Positions 22,713 to 33,265 of a DNA stretch of 56,061 bases are shown here, one piece after another; position 1 is the first letter of the stretch, and the number at the start of each line of letters is the position of its first letter. The DNA comes from Pelotomaculum terephthalicicum JT (lineage in GTDB: Bacteria > Bacillota > Desulfotomaculia > Desulfotomaculales > Pelotomaculaceae). Location: NCBI RefSeq assembly GCF_022410535.1, contig NZ_JAKNBL010000019.1, positions 1 through 56,061 of the forward strand. Direction: 5' to 3'. The translations under genes and the position numbers were made by a program. Below the pieces are notes generated by a model. That model saw only the letters and a list, made by a program, of their open reading frames with translations. It was not told where the DNA came from and made no database searches.

Positions 22713-24857
22713 TTATTGTTACCGTTCCTTTATTGCCGTCTACAGTAACCATTTGTCCGGTTTTGACGGAGCGGGTGGCTGAGCGGGTGGCCATAACTGC
22801 CGGGATATTGTACTCGCGAGCTACAATGCTGCTGTGGCTCAAAGGTCCTCCGATATCGGTAACAACTGCGGCAGCCGACGCAAACAACGGAGTCCAGGCC
22901 GGGGTCGTTGTTACGGACACCAGTACATCGCCAGGTTTGAGTTTGCCGAAATCTCCCGGTCCAAATAAAACACAGGCCGGCGCAGTTACGACACCGCCGC
23001 TGGTGCCAACACCTTTGAGAACCATTGTGCCGCCTTTTTTCTCGCCTTCCTCTCCATGAAGCAGCAGTTTTGCCCAGCGGGTTTTTTCAGGTAGCATGAC
23101 CGGGGGAACAGCTTTAAGAAAATCCTGCCATTGCTTTTTTCGCTCAGGGATACGATCAGCCATATAAGGAAGCGGCACATCGCATGTGAGGGCATCGACC
23201 AATTCTTCCACTTCAGACTTTTCGAGCCAATATATATCTTCTATGTCTCCAATCGCTCTCCCGGCAACAAAACGACGGCCGAGCTCGGCAAACATACGGC
23301 GCATCAGCGGATGTCCCATGCCCATGTCGAAAATACTGTCCTCACGCATCTGTCCGGTATTTTGCGCCCAGCGCAATAGCTTTAAAAACCAGCCCCGGCG
23401 CGGCCAACCAACCCGTTTAAGCACTGCTTGCACAGCCTGTTCCCGCTTTTGGCTGGCTTGTTGCTGACGCTGGTAAGGACTATCGATTTTTCCTGAGAGG
23501 AAAGCCTTGATCGCATCAAACATCAGACCGGGAGTTTCTTGTGGAGTGGGGTTCGCAAAGTCAAATTCGTAGGTGGTACGGCCAAATTTGTTTAGATGCC
23601 GCTGCAAACGCAGGCGCCATTCGTCCCATAAGTCTTTATGGAGCATCTTGGGAGGTACTGCACCTGCAAAATCATGCTCCATTTCCCCGGTTGGCGTTTC
23701 CAAAAATAATTTGCCAAAGATGGGTTACCTCCTACCCAATCACTGATGTCGAATAAAGATTTCTCAGCTTGCAGCGCAGCCGTATCAAACCCAAGCAGAA
23801 ATCTTGCCGCTTCGAGTTCTTGTTTGCGGCGAATCAAGCTGTTGTATAATTTAGTAAAAAACAATTCGCTCATTGCAGCAGCAGGCAGGGTGGTCTGAAT
23901 TACGGTATAATATCTGCAGGCGGCGGCGAAAACGGTGCGTGTTCCTTCCAACAGCTGGAAAGGAGTGAGATTTTCCACTGTTTTATTTTCCCATTCCGCC
24001 ACGGCGGCGGCAAATTCCCTGCGGGCTGATTGCCAGCGTTCAACGCTGCCTCGCAGCACATATCCCAGTTGAGTGGCAGATAGTATGATGAAGCTTAATA
24101 CGTTTTTGAGATCCATGCGATTGCCAAGATAAACATAACCGTTAATGGTCTGGTATACTCCTCCGGGAAGTACAACTCTCCGAGCGCCCTTGACTCCCAT
24201 GAATTGTTCCCACATCCGGAAGCTTACAGCATTAGCAATTTCAAGCCCCAAGGTGGCAAATAAGGGCGTAACGGGGGCTGGAAGATGTTCCGCCAGACTG
24301 CCGCGGGTATAAAGCGCCTTTTGTTCAGGAACTGACCATTCCAGCGGCAGAACGGTGATCGGACGAGCCTGCACGATGAAAAATCTGCCCTTCTCCAATG
24401 CCCATTCAACATCCATAGGCATCCGGTAGAATTGCTCTATTTTCACTCCCAGCCGGGTTAATTCCTCCGTCTGCGCTTTGGACAGGACAGCTTTCCTTTT
24501 TAGGGAGCCGGGCACGGGAACTTCACTGGTTCCTTCATCGGTTCGAACGGTCATCAGGTTTTTTTCCGCAATATCCCGATGTAGTATCCGTCCTGTAGCT
24601 TTCATTACCGTTATGGTATCCGGAGTCACTATGTTGGAAACCACAGCTTCCCCCAGGCCCCAGGCGGCATTGATAAGCAACTCGCCGCGTTTTCCATTGA
24701 TGGGGTTTGCCGTAAACATGATGCCGGCCGCATCGGCAAAGACCAGTTTTTGCACGACTACCGCCAAGGCTACGGTGTTTTGGTCGATATTATTTTTGAT
24801 CCGATAAGCAATTGCCCGTGCTGTCCAGAGAGATGCCCAGCATTTTTTGATCGGAGC
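22699..24857 (-). pseudogene. PEP synthase / rifampicin phosphotransferase-like protein, truncated and frameshifted
   Basis: The coding sequence begins within an ATP-grasp domain (KCWASLWTARAIAYRIKNNI, VVQKLVFADAAGIMFTANP, GELLINAAWGLGEAVVSNIV) and has WALEKGRFFIVQARPIT. It ends with the swivelling phosphohistidine domain (VTDIGGPLSHSSIVAREYNI). At about 23714 the frame changes in a run of T (FDISDWVGGNPSLANYF on one side, LETPTGEMEHDFAGAVPP on the other). The first part of the ATP-grasp domain is lost and joined to a nucleotidyltransferase gene. Intact relatives are about 850 residues and transfer phosphate from ATP to pyruvate or an antibiotic. The active-site His (GGPLSH) is retained. Confidence 0.85.
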
Positions 24858-25122
24858 GTTCCCAATTTAGCAACTCCTGCCGGCCGGAGATAAACCCGCA
24901 GACTTTCTCCCGGTTTGGAAGCATGTCCAGCATAGCGCCGTATGCTTTTAGATCTTCCGGCGTCACCTGATCCAGTATGACAACCGCATCAATGTCGCTG
25001 CCTTCGGTTGCCTCGCCCCGGCCATAACTTCCCTGGAGCCCGACAAACAGCAGGCTAGAACCGAACAGAGCTTTCAACTCGTCCAAGTATCCTTTCATCC
25101 AAGTGTTTATGTTAAAATCCAT
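24790..25122 (-). CDS. Nucleotidyltransferase-domain protein, C-terminus cut
   Basis: ATG at 25122 follows AAAGGAGCAAAGA and opens MDFNINTWMKGYLDELKALF, then GLQGSYGRGEATEGSDIDAV. GSYGRG and the Asp pair of SDID are the metal-binding motif of MNT/Pol-beta-like nucleotidyltransferases. The protein follows its family through about ELLNWER (residue 88). After that it runs into PEP-synthase DNA in another frame and stops at 24790. The family normally has another 100 or more residues. Enzyme activity is therefore doubtful, although the catalytic motif is complete. Confidence 0.7.
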   Translation of the reverse strand: MDFNINTWMKGYLDELKALFGSSLLFVGLQGSYGRGEATEGSDIDAVVILDQVTPEDLKAYGAMLDMLPNREKVCGFISGRQELLNWERSDQKMLGISLDSTGNCLSDQK

Positions 25123-25240
25123 TCTTTGCTCCTTTGGGTTGGTTTCATAATCCCGCTGTCAAACTGCAATTTGTACGCTTCTCATTATGCTCATAACCGG
25201 AAACTCTATGATTTGGGTTTCCGTGATGCAGACTGATTAA

Positions 25241-25984
25241 CTATGTAGCAGTTTCAGCAACAACAATTAGACGCCAACTGTTTTTGCTATATGTACTCAT
25301 ATCATAATCGCCATAAACCTGAATGTTGATAAAACCCGCTTGTGAAAGCAATCTCCTATAATCTTCATCAAGCAGTATTCGATAAACAATATCATATTGA
25401 TTGGTTTCCAACCGATGTACACTGTGAAACAGGTCCAATACATGAATCGTTTGAAATTGATTATCATGTTCTTTAATAAAAATCCGTGAAAAGTCTTCCC
25501 GGTTTACGACCACCTCTATTGATGGCAAAGATAGTGTGAAATGTGTTGTGCCCTGCGTCAAAACCAGCAAACCATGTTTATTTAATCTGTTCTTCATAGA
25601 ACGTAGAGCCAGCAATAAATCTTCATCTGTATGCAAATGGGGTAATGCTGTTGTGAGACATACAATTGCGTCAAAGGATATATCAAATTTTTGCTCCAGG
25701 AATCGAAAATCGCACTGACGCAATGGAATATTATGGTTTCTCTCTTGCAGATTTCTGTTGGCTACCTCAAGCATAGATTCCGAAAAATCTGATCCCCAAA
25801 CATCGTAACCTAACTGTGCTAACATATAAAGGTGCTGCCCTGTCCCACAAGCACAATCCAAAACGGTTTTGACTCCATGTTCAGAAAAGATTTTATTTAG
25901 GAAAGTTTTTTCATCACCTAAATACTCTTCTATTGGGCCAAACTCATCATAGTCATAAGCAAATTTTTCATATATATCTTTCAT
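25241..25984 (-). CDS. Class I SAM-dependent methyltransferase
   Basis: The 247-residue protein MKDIYEKFAYDYDEFGPIEE contains motif I VLDCACGTGQHLYML, a motif II-like acidic strand (YDVWGSDFSESMLEVANRNL) and a post-motif DAIVCLTTALPHL. It belongs to the widespread class I family that methylates small molecules. ATG at 25984 follows AGGAGGGATTGAG; an extension to 26050 would pass through that ribosome site. No neighbour indicates a substrate: the upstream DNA is intergenic and the downstream gene is the broken nucleotidyltransferase. It looks intact. Confidence 0.9.
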   Translation of the reverse strand: MKDIYEKFAYDYDEFGPIEEYLGDEKTFLNKIFSEHGVKTVLDCACGTGQHLYMLAQLGYDVWGSDFSESMLEVANRNLQERNHNIPLRQCDFRFLEQKFDISFDAIVCLTTALPHLHTDEDLLLALRSMKNRLNKHGLLVLTQGTTHFTLSLPSIEVVVNREDFSRIFIKEHDNQFQTIHVLDLFHSVHRLETNQYDIVYRILLDEDYRRLLSQAGFINIQVYGDYDMSTYSKNSWRLIVVAETAT

Positions 25985-26224
25985 CTCAATCCCTCCTTCA
26001 GACATCGGGTTTCTATCACTATAAGGCCGACAGATTCTGTTTAACTGCATGGTATATAAATACCGGAACGATCTCTATCTCACCAGTCACCCATAATCAT
26101 ATTATACTTCTTTACTCGAATCAACGAATTACAGCAGCAGCAAAGCCCGTCAAAACCGGATACAGAAAAAAGCTTTATCTAACTCCAAAAGGGATTGACG
26201 AATATGTAGATCTTGGTTAATATG

Positions 26225-26252
26225 GTTCTGAACAGAACGTTCACAAACGAAC
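26225..26252 (+). promoter_or_regulatory. Two tandem GTTC-N6-GAAC boxes ahead of marR
   Basis: GTTCTGAACAGAAC (26225-26238) is followed without a gap by GTTCACAAACGAAC (26239-26252). Both are dyads of the form GTTC-N6-GAAC, 54 bases upstream of the MarR start. They are good candidates for the MarR autoregulatory operator. Confidence 0.7.
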
Positions 26253-26305
26253 TAAATAGGGCGGCTCATTTATATAAATTTCAATAAACCAGAGGTAAAA
26301 ATTCA

Positions 26306-26746
26306 ATGGACCAACGGTTACGTTTGCAGCTGATGGATCTGTTTCAGGTGGTGCATATCCGGCTGATGGAGCACAACAAGGAGATGCTCAAGCGGTACAA
26401 CCTGCCCTTCACGCACCTGTTTATCCTGGCTCAAATCGAGAAAGAGCCGGGAATAACGGTGAGCGGGCTGGCAAGGCAGAGCGGGCTTGTCAAGTCGTAT
26501 ATTTCTACCACGATTGAAGAACTGAGTCTCAGGGGGATGGTGGATAAACGGCCGGATAAAAACGACCAGCGGCTGACCCGAATTTTTCTTACCGACCCCG
26601 CGCTCGATCTTTTGAAGGACATCAGAGGCTACATGGAGGAGCAGTTTACCAACCTGTTGGACGAAATTCCCGATGCCCAGATAGAGTCTATGCTGGCGGG
26701 ACTGACCGTTCTCCACGATGTCCTGAAAAAGGGAAAAAGCTTCTGA
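26306..26746 (+). CDS. MarR-family transcriptional regulator
   Basis: The 146-residue protein has the MarR winged helix (LPFTHLFILAQIEKEPGITV, SGLARQSGLVKSYISTTIEE) with wing RGMVDKRPDKNDQRLTRIFL between dimerisation helices. It lies about 90 bases upstream of, and on the same strand as, the RND efflux adaptor and pump, so it very likely controls them, as in many drug-efflux operons. Tandem GTTC-N6-GAAC boxes precede it, and another palindrome lies between it and the adaptor gene. The start has a weak GAGG-type ribosome site. Confidence 0.9.
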   Translation: MDQRLRLQLMDLFQVVHIRLMEHNKEMLKRYNLPFTHLFILAQIEKEPGITVSGLARQSGLVKSYISTTIEELSLRGMVDKRPDKNDQRLTRIFLTDPALDLLKDIRGYMEEQFTNLLDEIPDAQIESMLAGLTVLHDVLKKGKSF

Positions 26747-26788
26747 CGGAATGTGCAATCCCTTGCAGCGATGAGAAAGTTGTGAGAG

Positions 26789-26802
26789 TTACTAATTAGT
26801 AA
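26789..26802 (+). promoter_or_regulatory. Perfect 14-bp palindrome before the efflux adaptor
   Basis: TTACTAATTAGTAA is a perfect dyad 34 bases upstream of the adaptor start. Its position fits a second MarR site or an internal promoter operator. Confidence 0.5.
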
Positions 26803-26836
26803 TTAAATGATTAATGATTAAAGGGGAGGACTGGGG

Positions 26837-27973
26837 TTGAAAAAAAGGTATCGTAATGTCATGGTCGTGCTGGCAATCATATCGTTACTCATGGGTATAA
26901 GCGGTTGCGGTAAAGAAACCCAGGAAGAGGCACCAAACGTAATAAACGTTGAAACAGCAGTCGTAAAAACAATGGATATCACCAGATATTCAAGCTATTC
27001 CAGCAAGGTGAAAGGAAATCTTGAAGAAGAAGTTATACCCACGCTATCACGCCGGGTTACAGCGGTTTATGTGACCGAAGGCCAGGCGGTCCGGCAGGGG
27101 CAGGTTATTGTTCGTTTAGACCCGAGTAAGCTGGATATAGCCGTCCAACAGGCCGAGGCGGCGTTAGCTTCCGCCCTGGCAGCGCAGGCAGCAAATGAGG
27201 TCCAGCGGCAGACAGCTCTGAGCAATTATGAACGGACGCAAGAACTTTACAGCGCAGGGGCTGTTTCCAAACAGGCACTGGAAACAGCCAAGGCCCAGTA
27301 TGACGCCCTGAACACCGGTGCCGCAGAGGCAGGCGTAGCGCAGGCGCAGGCCGCACTTAACCTGGCCCGGCAGAATTTGGCCGATTGTGAGATTACCAGT
27401 CCAATGGATGGGATCGTTGGACGTGTCGATGTTTCGGTTGGAGATATGACCAGTCTGCAGAGTCCCGTTGCGGTAATAAATAAAACCGCGGATTTGGAAG
27501 TAGAGGTTAAGGTGAGTGAATCCGACGTATCGTCGGTTCAAGCCGGGACAGCCGTCAAAGTGCGGATCAAAGCCATTGGCGAAGAACCGTTTACCGGTAC
27601 TGTCAAGAGCGTTGCATCCGTCGCTGATCCGGTTACGCGTACTTATCCGGTAAAGGTTGCCCTGCCCAATAATCAAGCCGCCCAGGTAAAATCCGGCATG
27701 TTCGCCGAGGTGATGCTGGGGACAGAGCACCGGGCAGGTGTTATTGCTGTTCCTATGGACGCAGTCCTGCCTAAAAGCGGGGAAAGTGTCGTGTATGTGG
27801 TGAACGAGGAAAACCGCGCTCAAGCGGTAGTCGTGCAAACCGGGCTTAATGATGGAACCTATATCGAGATAACCGGAGGTCTTCAGGTGGGACAAAAGGT
27901 TGTTACCAAAGGCAACACCCTCATTGATGAAACCAGTGTGCTAAATTTTACTGATGGGGGAACTGCGGAATGA
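26837..27973 (+). CDS. RND efflux membrane-fusion/adaptor lipoprotein
   Basis: The 378-residue protein has a lipoprotein signal (VVLAIISLLMGISGCGKE, cleavage before Cys at about residue 26). A barrel-sandwich segment (VTAVYVTEGQAVRQGQVIVR), a long alpha hairpin rich in Ala/Gln (residues about 95-175), a second lipoyl half (ADCEITSPMDGIVGRVDVSV) and beta-barrel strands (GTAVKVRIKAIGEEPFTGTV) follow. It links an RND pump to the exterior. TTG at 26837 is chosen for GGGGAGGA upstream. The stop overlaps the pump start by four bases, so translation is coupled. No outer-membrane TolC-like gene is present. Confidence 0.92.
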   Translation: MKKRYRNVMVVLAIISLLMGISGCGKETQEEAPNVINVETAVVKTMDITRYSSYSSKVKGNLEEEVIPTLSRRVTAVYVTEGQAVRQGQVIVRLDPSKLDIAVQQAEAALASALAAQAANEVQRQTALSNYERTQELYSAGAVSKQALETAKAQYDALNTGAAEAGVAQAQAALNLARQNLADCEITSPMDGIVGRVDVSVGDMTSLQSPVAVINKTADLEVEVKVSESDVSSVQAGTAVKVRIKAIGEEPFTGTVKSVASVADPVTRTYPVKVALPNNQAAQVKSGMFAEVMLGTEHRAGVIAVPMDAVLPKSGESVVYVVNEENRAQAVVVQTGLNDGTYIEITGGLQVGQKVVTKGNTLIDETSVLNFTDGGTAE

Positions 27974-30900
27974 TTAGGAAAATTGCCCAATTTTCAATAA
28001 ACCGGCCGGCAACGGTGATCATCCTGATTGCAGTGCTTTCCATTATCGGCGTGATGAGCGTAGTCCAGATGCGTACTGATCTGCTGCCTGAAATGGATTT
28101 GCCTTACGCAATTGTTATGACCACCTATTCAGGAGCCGGCCCTGAAGAAATTGAAGAGCAGGTTAGCAAACCGATTGAGAATGTGGTTGCCACCGTCAGT
28201 GATATCGATACCTTAATGTCTCAGTCCAGCGCCGATTCCTCTATAGTAATTATCGGATTCAACTATGGAACCAATATGGACAGCGCTATGGCAGATATTA
28301 GAGACAAGATCTCACTGGCTGAAAGTTATCTTCCAAGCGATGCGGATAAACCTATGGTGATGAAAATCAACCCCAATATCATGCCGGTCATCGCGATTGC
28401 GATTGGTTCCGACCAGTTGTCTCTGGCTCAATTGCAAAGCATTGCGGAAGATGACATTGAACCCCGGTTATCGCGTATTTCAGGGGTAGCTTCGGTGACT
28501 GTTCTTGGCGGACTTGAACGGGAAGTGAAAGTGGCGGTTGATCCGGTAAAGGCTCAAAATTATGGTTTAAGCCTGAACCAGATAGGCAGTTTTCTGGCGG
28601 CAGAGAATTACAACATATCCAGCGGTGACATCTCTTTTGGAGAACGAGAGTATTTTGTCCGCAGCCTGCAGGAATTTGAGAATGTGGACGCTGTCGGCGA
28701 GGTGGCGCTCACAACTGTCAACGGCAGTAAAATTCAGCTTAAAGAGATTGCCGAAATCAGTGAAGACTATAAAGAAGTGGAGCAGCTTACCCGGGTAAAC
28801 CAAAAAGCGGCGGTAAGTCTGCTGGTCCAGAAGGCGACCGACGGCAATACGGTGGAAGCCTGCACCAAGGTTAAAGAAGAGATGGAAAAAATCCAGAGCG
28901 AAATTGGTGGCAAAATTAATGTAGAGACTGTTATGGATCAGTCGGATTTTATCAATAAATCGCTTAACAGTACCACCAGAACGTTGGCGGAAGGCGCGGT
29001 TTTAGCGGTCCTGATTATATTCCTGTTCATGCGCAACTTGCGGAGTACGGCCATTGTCGGGATAGCGATACCCCTGTCTCTGCTGGCCACATTTATCGTG
29101 TTGTTCTACAACGGCAGCACCCTGAATACCCTTACGCTCGGAGGTCTGGCCCTGGGGGTGGGGCGCATGATCGATGACTCCATTGTGGTTTTTGAAAACA
29201 TCTATCGTCACCGGGACCAGGGGTTGTCCGCCCGGGAAGCTGCCTTAAAGGGAACCGCTGAAGTAGGCGGAGCCGTTTTGGCAAGCACCTTAACCCTGAT
29301 CGCGGTATTCCTGCCGATTGGTCTGGCTGGAGGGATAACCGGGGTCTTGTTCAAGCCCCTGGCTCTTACGATCTGTGTAGCTATCGGTTGTTCCTTGATG
29401 GTATCCTTAGCGGTGGTTCCGTTTATGTCTTCCCGCATGCTGACGGACAAGGCCATGGTAAAGAAAGGCGCCGGCAAGTTTTTCCTAAGCAGCCTGTTCC
29501 ATCGCCTGGGAAAATGGCTGGACAATCTGGGCGAAAAATATAAAATATGGCTGCACTGGGCATTGGGTCATAGACGCAGGGTTATACTCAGTGTGGTGGT
29601 ATTAATCGCTTTATCCCTGGGTATGGTCCCCCAGATTGGCGCTGAGTTTATGCCCCAATCTGATTCGGGTGAGATTGAGGTAACGCTTGAAGCGGATAAG
29701 GGAGCGAAACTCGAGGATGTGGATAAGCTGGCCGCGGCGGTGGAGGCGAAACTATTGCAAAACCCGGCCGTTGACATTGTCTATACCACCGTCGGCAGTT
29801 CAGGAGAAATGGCCATGATGGGCGCCGCGTCCAATAAAGCCTCATTTAGGGTGCAGCTCATCCCCAAAAGCGAACGGCAAGGCGTGGAACAGGTCGCCGA
29901 AGAAATCAGGCAATCACTTAAGGACATCTTCGGCGCCAAAAGTACAGTAAGCGTAAGCAGCGGGTTATTATCAGCGAGCTCGGGAGGCGTCGTCCAAATC
30001 AACATCCAGGGTGATGATCTGGATACGCTGCGCAGCCTTTCCAAACAGATTGCAGGCATTGTGGAAAAGGTGCCGGGAACGCGCAACGTGACTTCCTCGC
30101 TGGGGGATGGAAATCCGGAAGTACAGCTTCGGCTCAACCGGCAGCGGGCTATGGATTTCGGGTTGACGCCGGCGCAGGTTTCCAGCGAAATCAAAACTGC
30201 CATTGACGGGACGGTTGTATCCAGATATCGTCTCGAGGGAGACGAAATCGATATCACAGTTACCAGTACCAACAAAGAAACCAGCGATATGGATACCCTG
30301 AAATATCTGCCGATCCTCACCGCCCAGGGGAACAGCATTCCGTTATCTGAAGTTGCCAGTTTTGAGCTGTCAACCGGACCGGTGCAAATAGACCGGGAAA
30401 ATCAGACCCGCCAAGGGACGATTTCCTGCGATCTGTCAAATAGAGATTTGAGCAGTGTAACGCAAGATATTCAGACAGGAGTAAGTGCAATTAAGCTGCC
30501 GGCAGGATACACCATAGACTATGGCGGAGAGAATGAACAGATGACCGAGTCTTTTTCCAGTTTGATTCTGGCGCTTCTAATGGCGATCATGCTCGTCTAT
30601 GTGGTCATGGTGGTGCAGTACGAATCCTTCCGGGACCCATTCGTCATCCTGTTTTCTCTTCCCGGCGCGATCATCGGGGTCGTTTTGGCGCTGCTGGTGA
30701 CGGGGAAAAGCTTTAGCGTCAGCGCATTTATCGGGCTCATTATGCTGGTAGGAATCGCCGTAGCCAACGCGATCGTCTATGTTGATTATTTGAAGCAACT
30801 GCTTGCTTCGGGAATGGAGCGGACTGCCGCCCTGCTGGAGACCGGACGGGTCAGACTCAGACCGATATTAATGACCGCATTGGCTACCATTTTGGCCATG

Positions 30901-31098
30901 ACGCCCCTGGCCATAGGATTGGGAGAAGGCAGCGAGACCAACGCTCCGCTGGCTATCGTAGTTATCGGAGGCTTACTGGCGGCAACCTTTGTTACTCTGT
31001 TCCTGGTCCCGGTTGTTTACAGCATTTTGGATGATTGGAGTCAGAAGAGGCATAAAAAGAAATCAGCGCTGATTCCTGAATTAAGAGCAAACCCATAA
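27970..31098 (+). CDS. RND multidrug efflux permease (HAE1/AcrB type)
   Basis: The 1042-residue protein is a full-length RND pump. The first membrane helix (FSINRPATVIILIAVLSIIG) is followed by a large porter loop, a cluster of six helices with TLGGLALGVGRMIDDSIVVF, a second porter loop, and the last cluster with GFIGLIML-type motifs (ISAFIGLIMLVGIAVANAIV, LRPILMTALATILAMTPLAI). The residue pair DD in GRMIDDSIVV corresponds to the proton-relay aspartates. It starts inside the adaptor stop. Its 3' end overlaps, on the opposite strand, the end of a truncated MFS gene by 58 bases. It probably exports lipophilic compounds under MarR control. Confidence 0.93.
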   Translation: MIRKIAQFSINRPATVIILIAVLSIIGVMSVVQMRTDLLPEMDLPYAIVMTTYSGAGPEEIEEQVSKPIENVVATVSDIDTLMSQSSADSSIVIIGFNYGTNMDSAMADIRDKISLAESYLPSDADKPMVMKINPNIMPVIAIAIGSDQLSLAQLQSIAEDDIEPRLSRISGVASVTVLGGLEREVKVAVDPVKAQNYGLSLNQIGSFLAAENYNISSGDISFGEREYFVRSLQEFENVDAVGEVALTTVNGSKIQLKEIAEISEDYKEVEQLTRVNQKAAVSLLVQKATDGNTVEACTKVKEEMEKIQSEIGGKINVETVMDQSDFINKSLNSTTRTLAEGAVLAVLIIFLFMRNLRSTAIVGIAIPLSLLATFIVLFYNGSTLNTLTLGGLALGVGRMIDDSIVVFENIYRHRDQGLSAREAALKGTAEVGGAVLASTLTLIAVFLPIGLAGGITGVLFKPLALTICVAIGCSLMVSLAVVPFMSSRMLTDKAMVKKGAGKFFLSSLFHRLGKWLDNLGEKYKIWLHWALGHRRRVILSVVVLIALSLGMVPQIGAEFMPQSDSGEIEVTLEADKGAKLEDVDKLAAAVEAKLLQNPAVDIVYTTVGSSGEMAMMGAASNKASFRVQLIPKSERQGVEQVAEEIRQSLKDIFGAKSTVSVSSGLLSASSGGVVQINIQGDDLDTLRSLSKQIAGIVEKVPGTRNVTSSLGDGNPEVQLRLNRQRAMDFGLTPAQVSSEIKTAIDGTVVSRYRLEGDEIDITVTSTNKETSDMDTLKYLPILTAQGNSIPLSEVASFELSTGPVQIDRENQTRQGTISCDLSNRDLSSVTQDIQTGVSAIKLPAGYTIDYGGENEQMTESFSSLILALLMAIMLVYVVMVVQYESFRDPFVILFSLPGAIIGVVLALLVTGKSFSVSAFIGLIMLVGIAVANAIVYVDYLKQLLASGMERTAALLETGRVRLRPILMTALATILAMTPLAIGLGEGSETNAPLAIVVIGGLLAATFVTLFLVPVVYSILDDWSQKRHKKKSALIPELRANP

Positions 31099-31967
31099 AT
31101 TAAGGCGCCGAAGGGCATACCGCCTTTGGAAATCATCCCGACAATGGAAAAAACCCTGGACATGTATTCGTTGGGCGTTGCTTTTTGGATGAAGGTCTGT
31201 ACCGGTACATTGACAAACATGAGCGCGGCGCCTAAAAAGCTAAGCACCGCCGCCAGCAGCATAAAGTATAAAACCGTATCGTTTCCGAGCAGCGACAGGC
31301 TGCGGGGAAACAGTAAAATTGCAAATGCTGTCGTCGTGACTATTTGCAGGAAGCAGCCGATAAAAAGAGAGGGGGTTGCCTCCTTTTCTTTGCCAAACAC
31401 CACGCCGACCAAAACACTTCCGAGCAGCGCCCCCAATAAAATTGCCATTTGCAGATAACCATACCAAGTGTCGGTGTAATGCAGGCTGCTTCGGAAAAAC
31501 AAGGGCAGTACGACGGCAAACACAGGTTGGATCAACGCATAGATGACCAGGAAAAAGATACAGAACCTGCGGATCGCCCGGCTGCCCAGAATAAACCCGG
31601 CGCCCGCCGCCAAATCGGTCCAAAACCCCTTTTCCTGCAGCTTGAACTCCCGCCGGGTATGCTGATACCGAATCAGTACAGAGCTGCTTCCTGAGATCAG
31701 GAATGAAATACCGTTGATCAGGAACACTGCCGCAATCCCCAGGCCCGTGTACAGCGCGGCGCCGATTACAGGGCTCAGCACGCCGGACAAGGTCCGCAGC
31801 GAAGCTAAGATGGCGTTGGCCCGGGTCAGCTCTTCCCCGGATACCAGCTGCGGCAGCATCCCTTTCGTCGCCGGATCAAAAAAACCGTACAAGAGGGATA
31901 CAATGACCTGCATAGCGAGCAGCAGAAGAAGATTTGTATTGAACCTTTTTTGGTCTTTTTTCATCAT
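31041..31967 (-). pseudogene. MFS transporter lacking both ends
   Basis: The 308-residue frame covers about helices 4-11 of a drug-type MFS protein: LLLLLAMQVIVSLLYGFFDP, PQLVSGEELTRANAILASLR, IRRFCIFFLVIYALIQPVFA and FVNVPVQTFIQKATPNEYMS. The first three helices are missing (an ATG pair lies just before helix 4), and after GGMPFGALIYGFALN the sequence runs antisense into the RND pump gene and stops. Both ends coincide with other gene fragments, so deletions on both sides are likely. The product would be shortened by roughly 100 residues and is probably not functional. Confidence 0.75.
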
Positions 31968-31983
31968 CGCACCTGCAGAATTT

Positions 31984-32578
<595 letters not shown>

Positions 32579-32597
32579 TCATCTGCTTTTCCTCCCG

Positions 32598-33185
32598 TTA
32601 TTTTCCGATACCTTGCCTGATTATCTTAATCCCATCGCTCAGCCTTTTAATAAATTTCTCTTTATCTGATATGAACAGGCAACCCTGTTTCCAGATGAGT
32701 GCGTAAACCATTTCCGCAACCAGATAGGAATCTGTTTCCCGCTTGATCAGACCGCGTTCCTTATCCCGTTCGATAAATTTCACAAATCTTTCAGCGAAAG
32801 ACGCCCGCAGTTTGGTAACGAATTCACTGTCATCGATTTCCATATACATGCTTATCCTCAGGTACTCAGGGTGATGCTGCGCCCATTCAAATGTAGCTTT
32901 TGTCGACTCAAGGCAAATTTCAAAAAAGTCCGCATCCGTATCGATGTTTTCCGAATGCAGGGCGATCTCTCTTTTTTCCTTACCAATCCGCTCAAACATA
33001 TAGCGATAGATATCCTCTTTATTTTCAAAATATTGATAGAAACTTCCCCGCGGTATCTCCGCCGTCTTGACAATCTGGTTAATCGACGCCTCGCTGAAAC
33101 GCTTGGCGGAAAACTCTTTCACGGCTGCATCAAAAATTTTTTGTTTCTTGTCGTCGCTTAAATTATTAAAAGTATCCTTTGGCAT
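32598..33185 (-). CDS. TetR/AcrR-family transcriptional regulator
   Basis: The 195-residue product MPKDTFNNLSDDKKQKIFDA has the TetR HTH (AAVKEFSAKRFSEASINQIV, KTAEIPRGSFYQYFENKEDI) and a C-terminal ligand domain of normal size. ATG at 33185 follows GGGAGATGATAAC; upstream in-frame starts are less likely because they enter the operator zone. Three TGTCATATGA-like half sites lie 40-80 bases upstream, suggesting autoregulation. The genes it should control may have been the ABC-2 exporters 460 bases away or the deleted genes behind it. Confidence 0.9.
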   Translation of the reverse strand: MPKDTFNNLSDDKKQKIFDAAVKEFSAKRFSEASINQIVKTAEIPRGSFYQYFENKEDIYRYMFERIGKEKREIALHSENIDTDADFFEICLESTKATFEWAQHHPEYLRISMYMEIDDSEFVTKLRASFAERFVKFIERDKERGLIKRETDSYLVAEMVYALIWKQGCLFISDKEKFIKRLSDGIKIIRQGIGK

Positions 33186-33226
33186 GTTATCATCTCCCAT
33201 TGACACTAAAATAACATAAGATCTCG

Positions 33227-33265
33227 TATATGACAAGGGTGTCATATGACAACATTGTCATATGA
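33227..33265 (-). promoter_or_regulatory. Repeated GTCATATGAC operator upstream of tetR
   Basis: ATATGACAAGGGTGTCATAT (33228-33247) is a dyad. It overlaps the palindrome GTCATATGAC (33241-33250), which is followed by TGTCATATGA (33256-33265). The arrangement suits a TetR dimer pair binding at its own promoter. Confidence 0.7.

Noticed and set aside
26050-26220. Plus-strand frame with KKLYLTPKGIDEYVD before marR
   Set aside because: It has no start or ribosome site, and the similarity to a MarR wing is too short.
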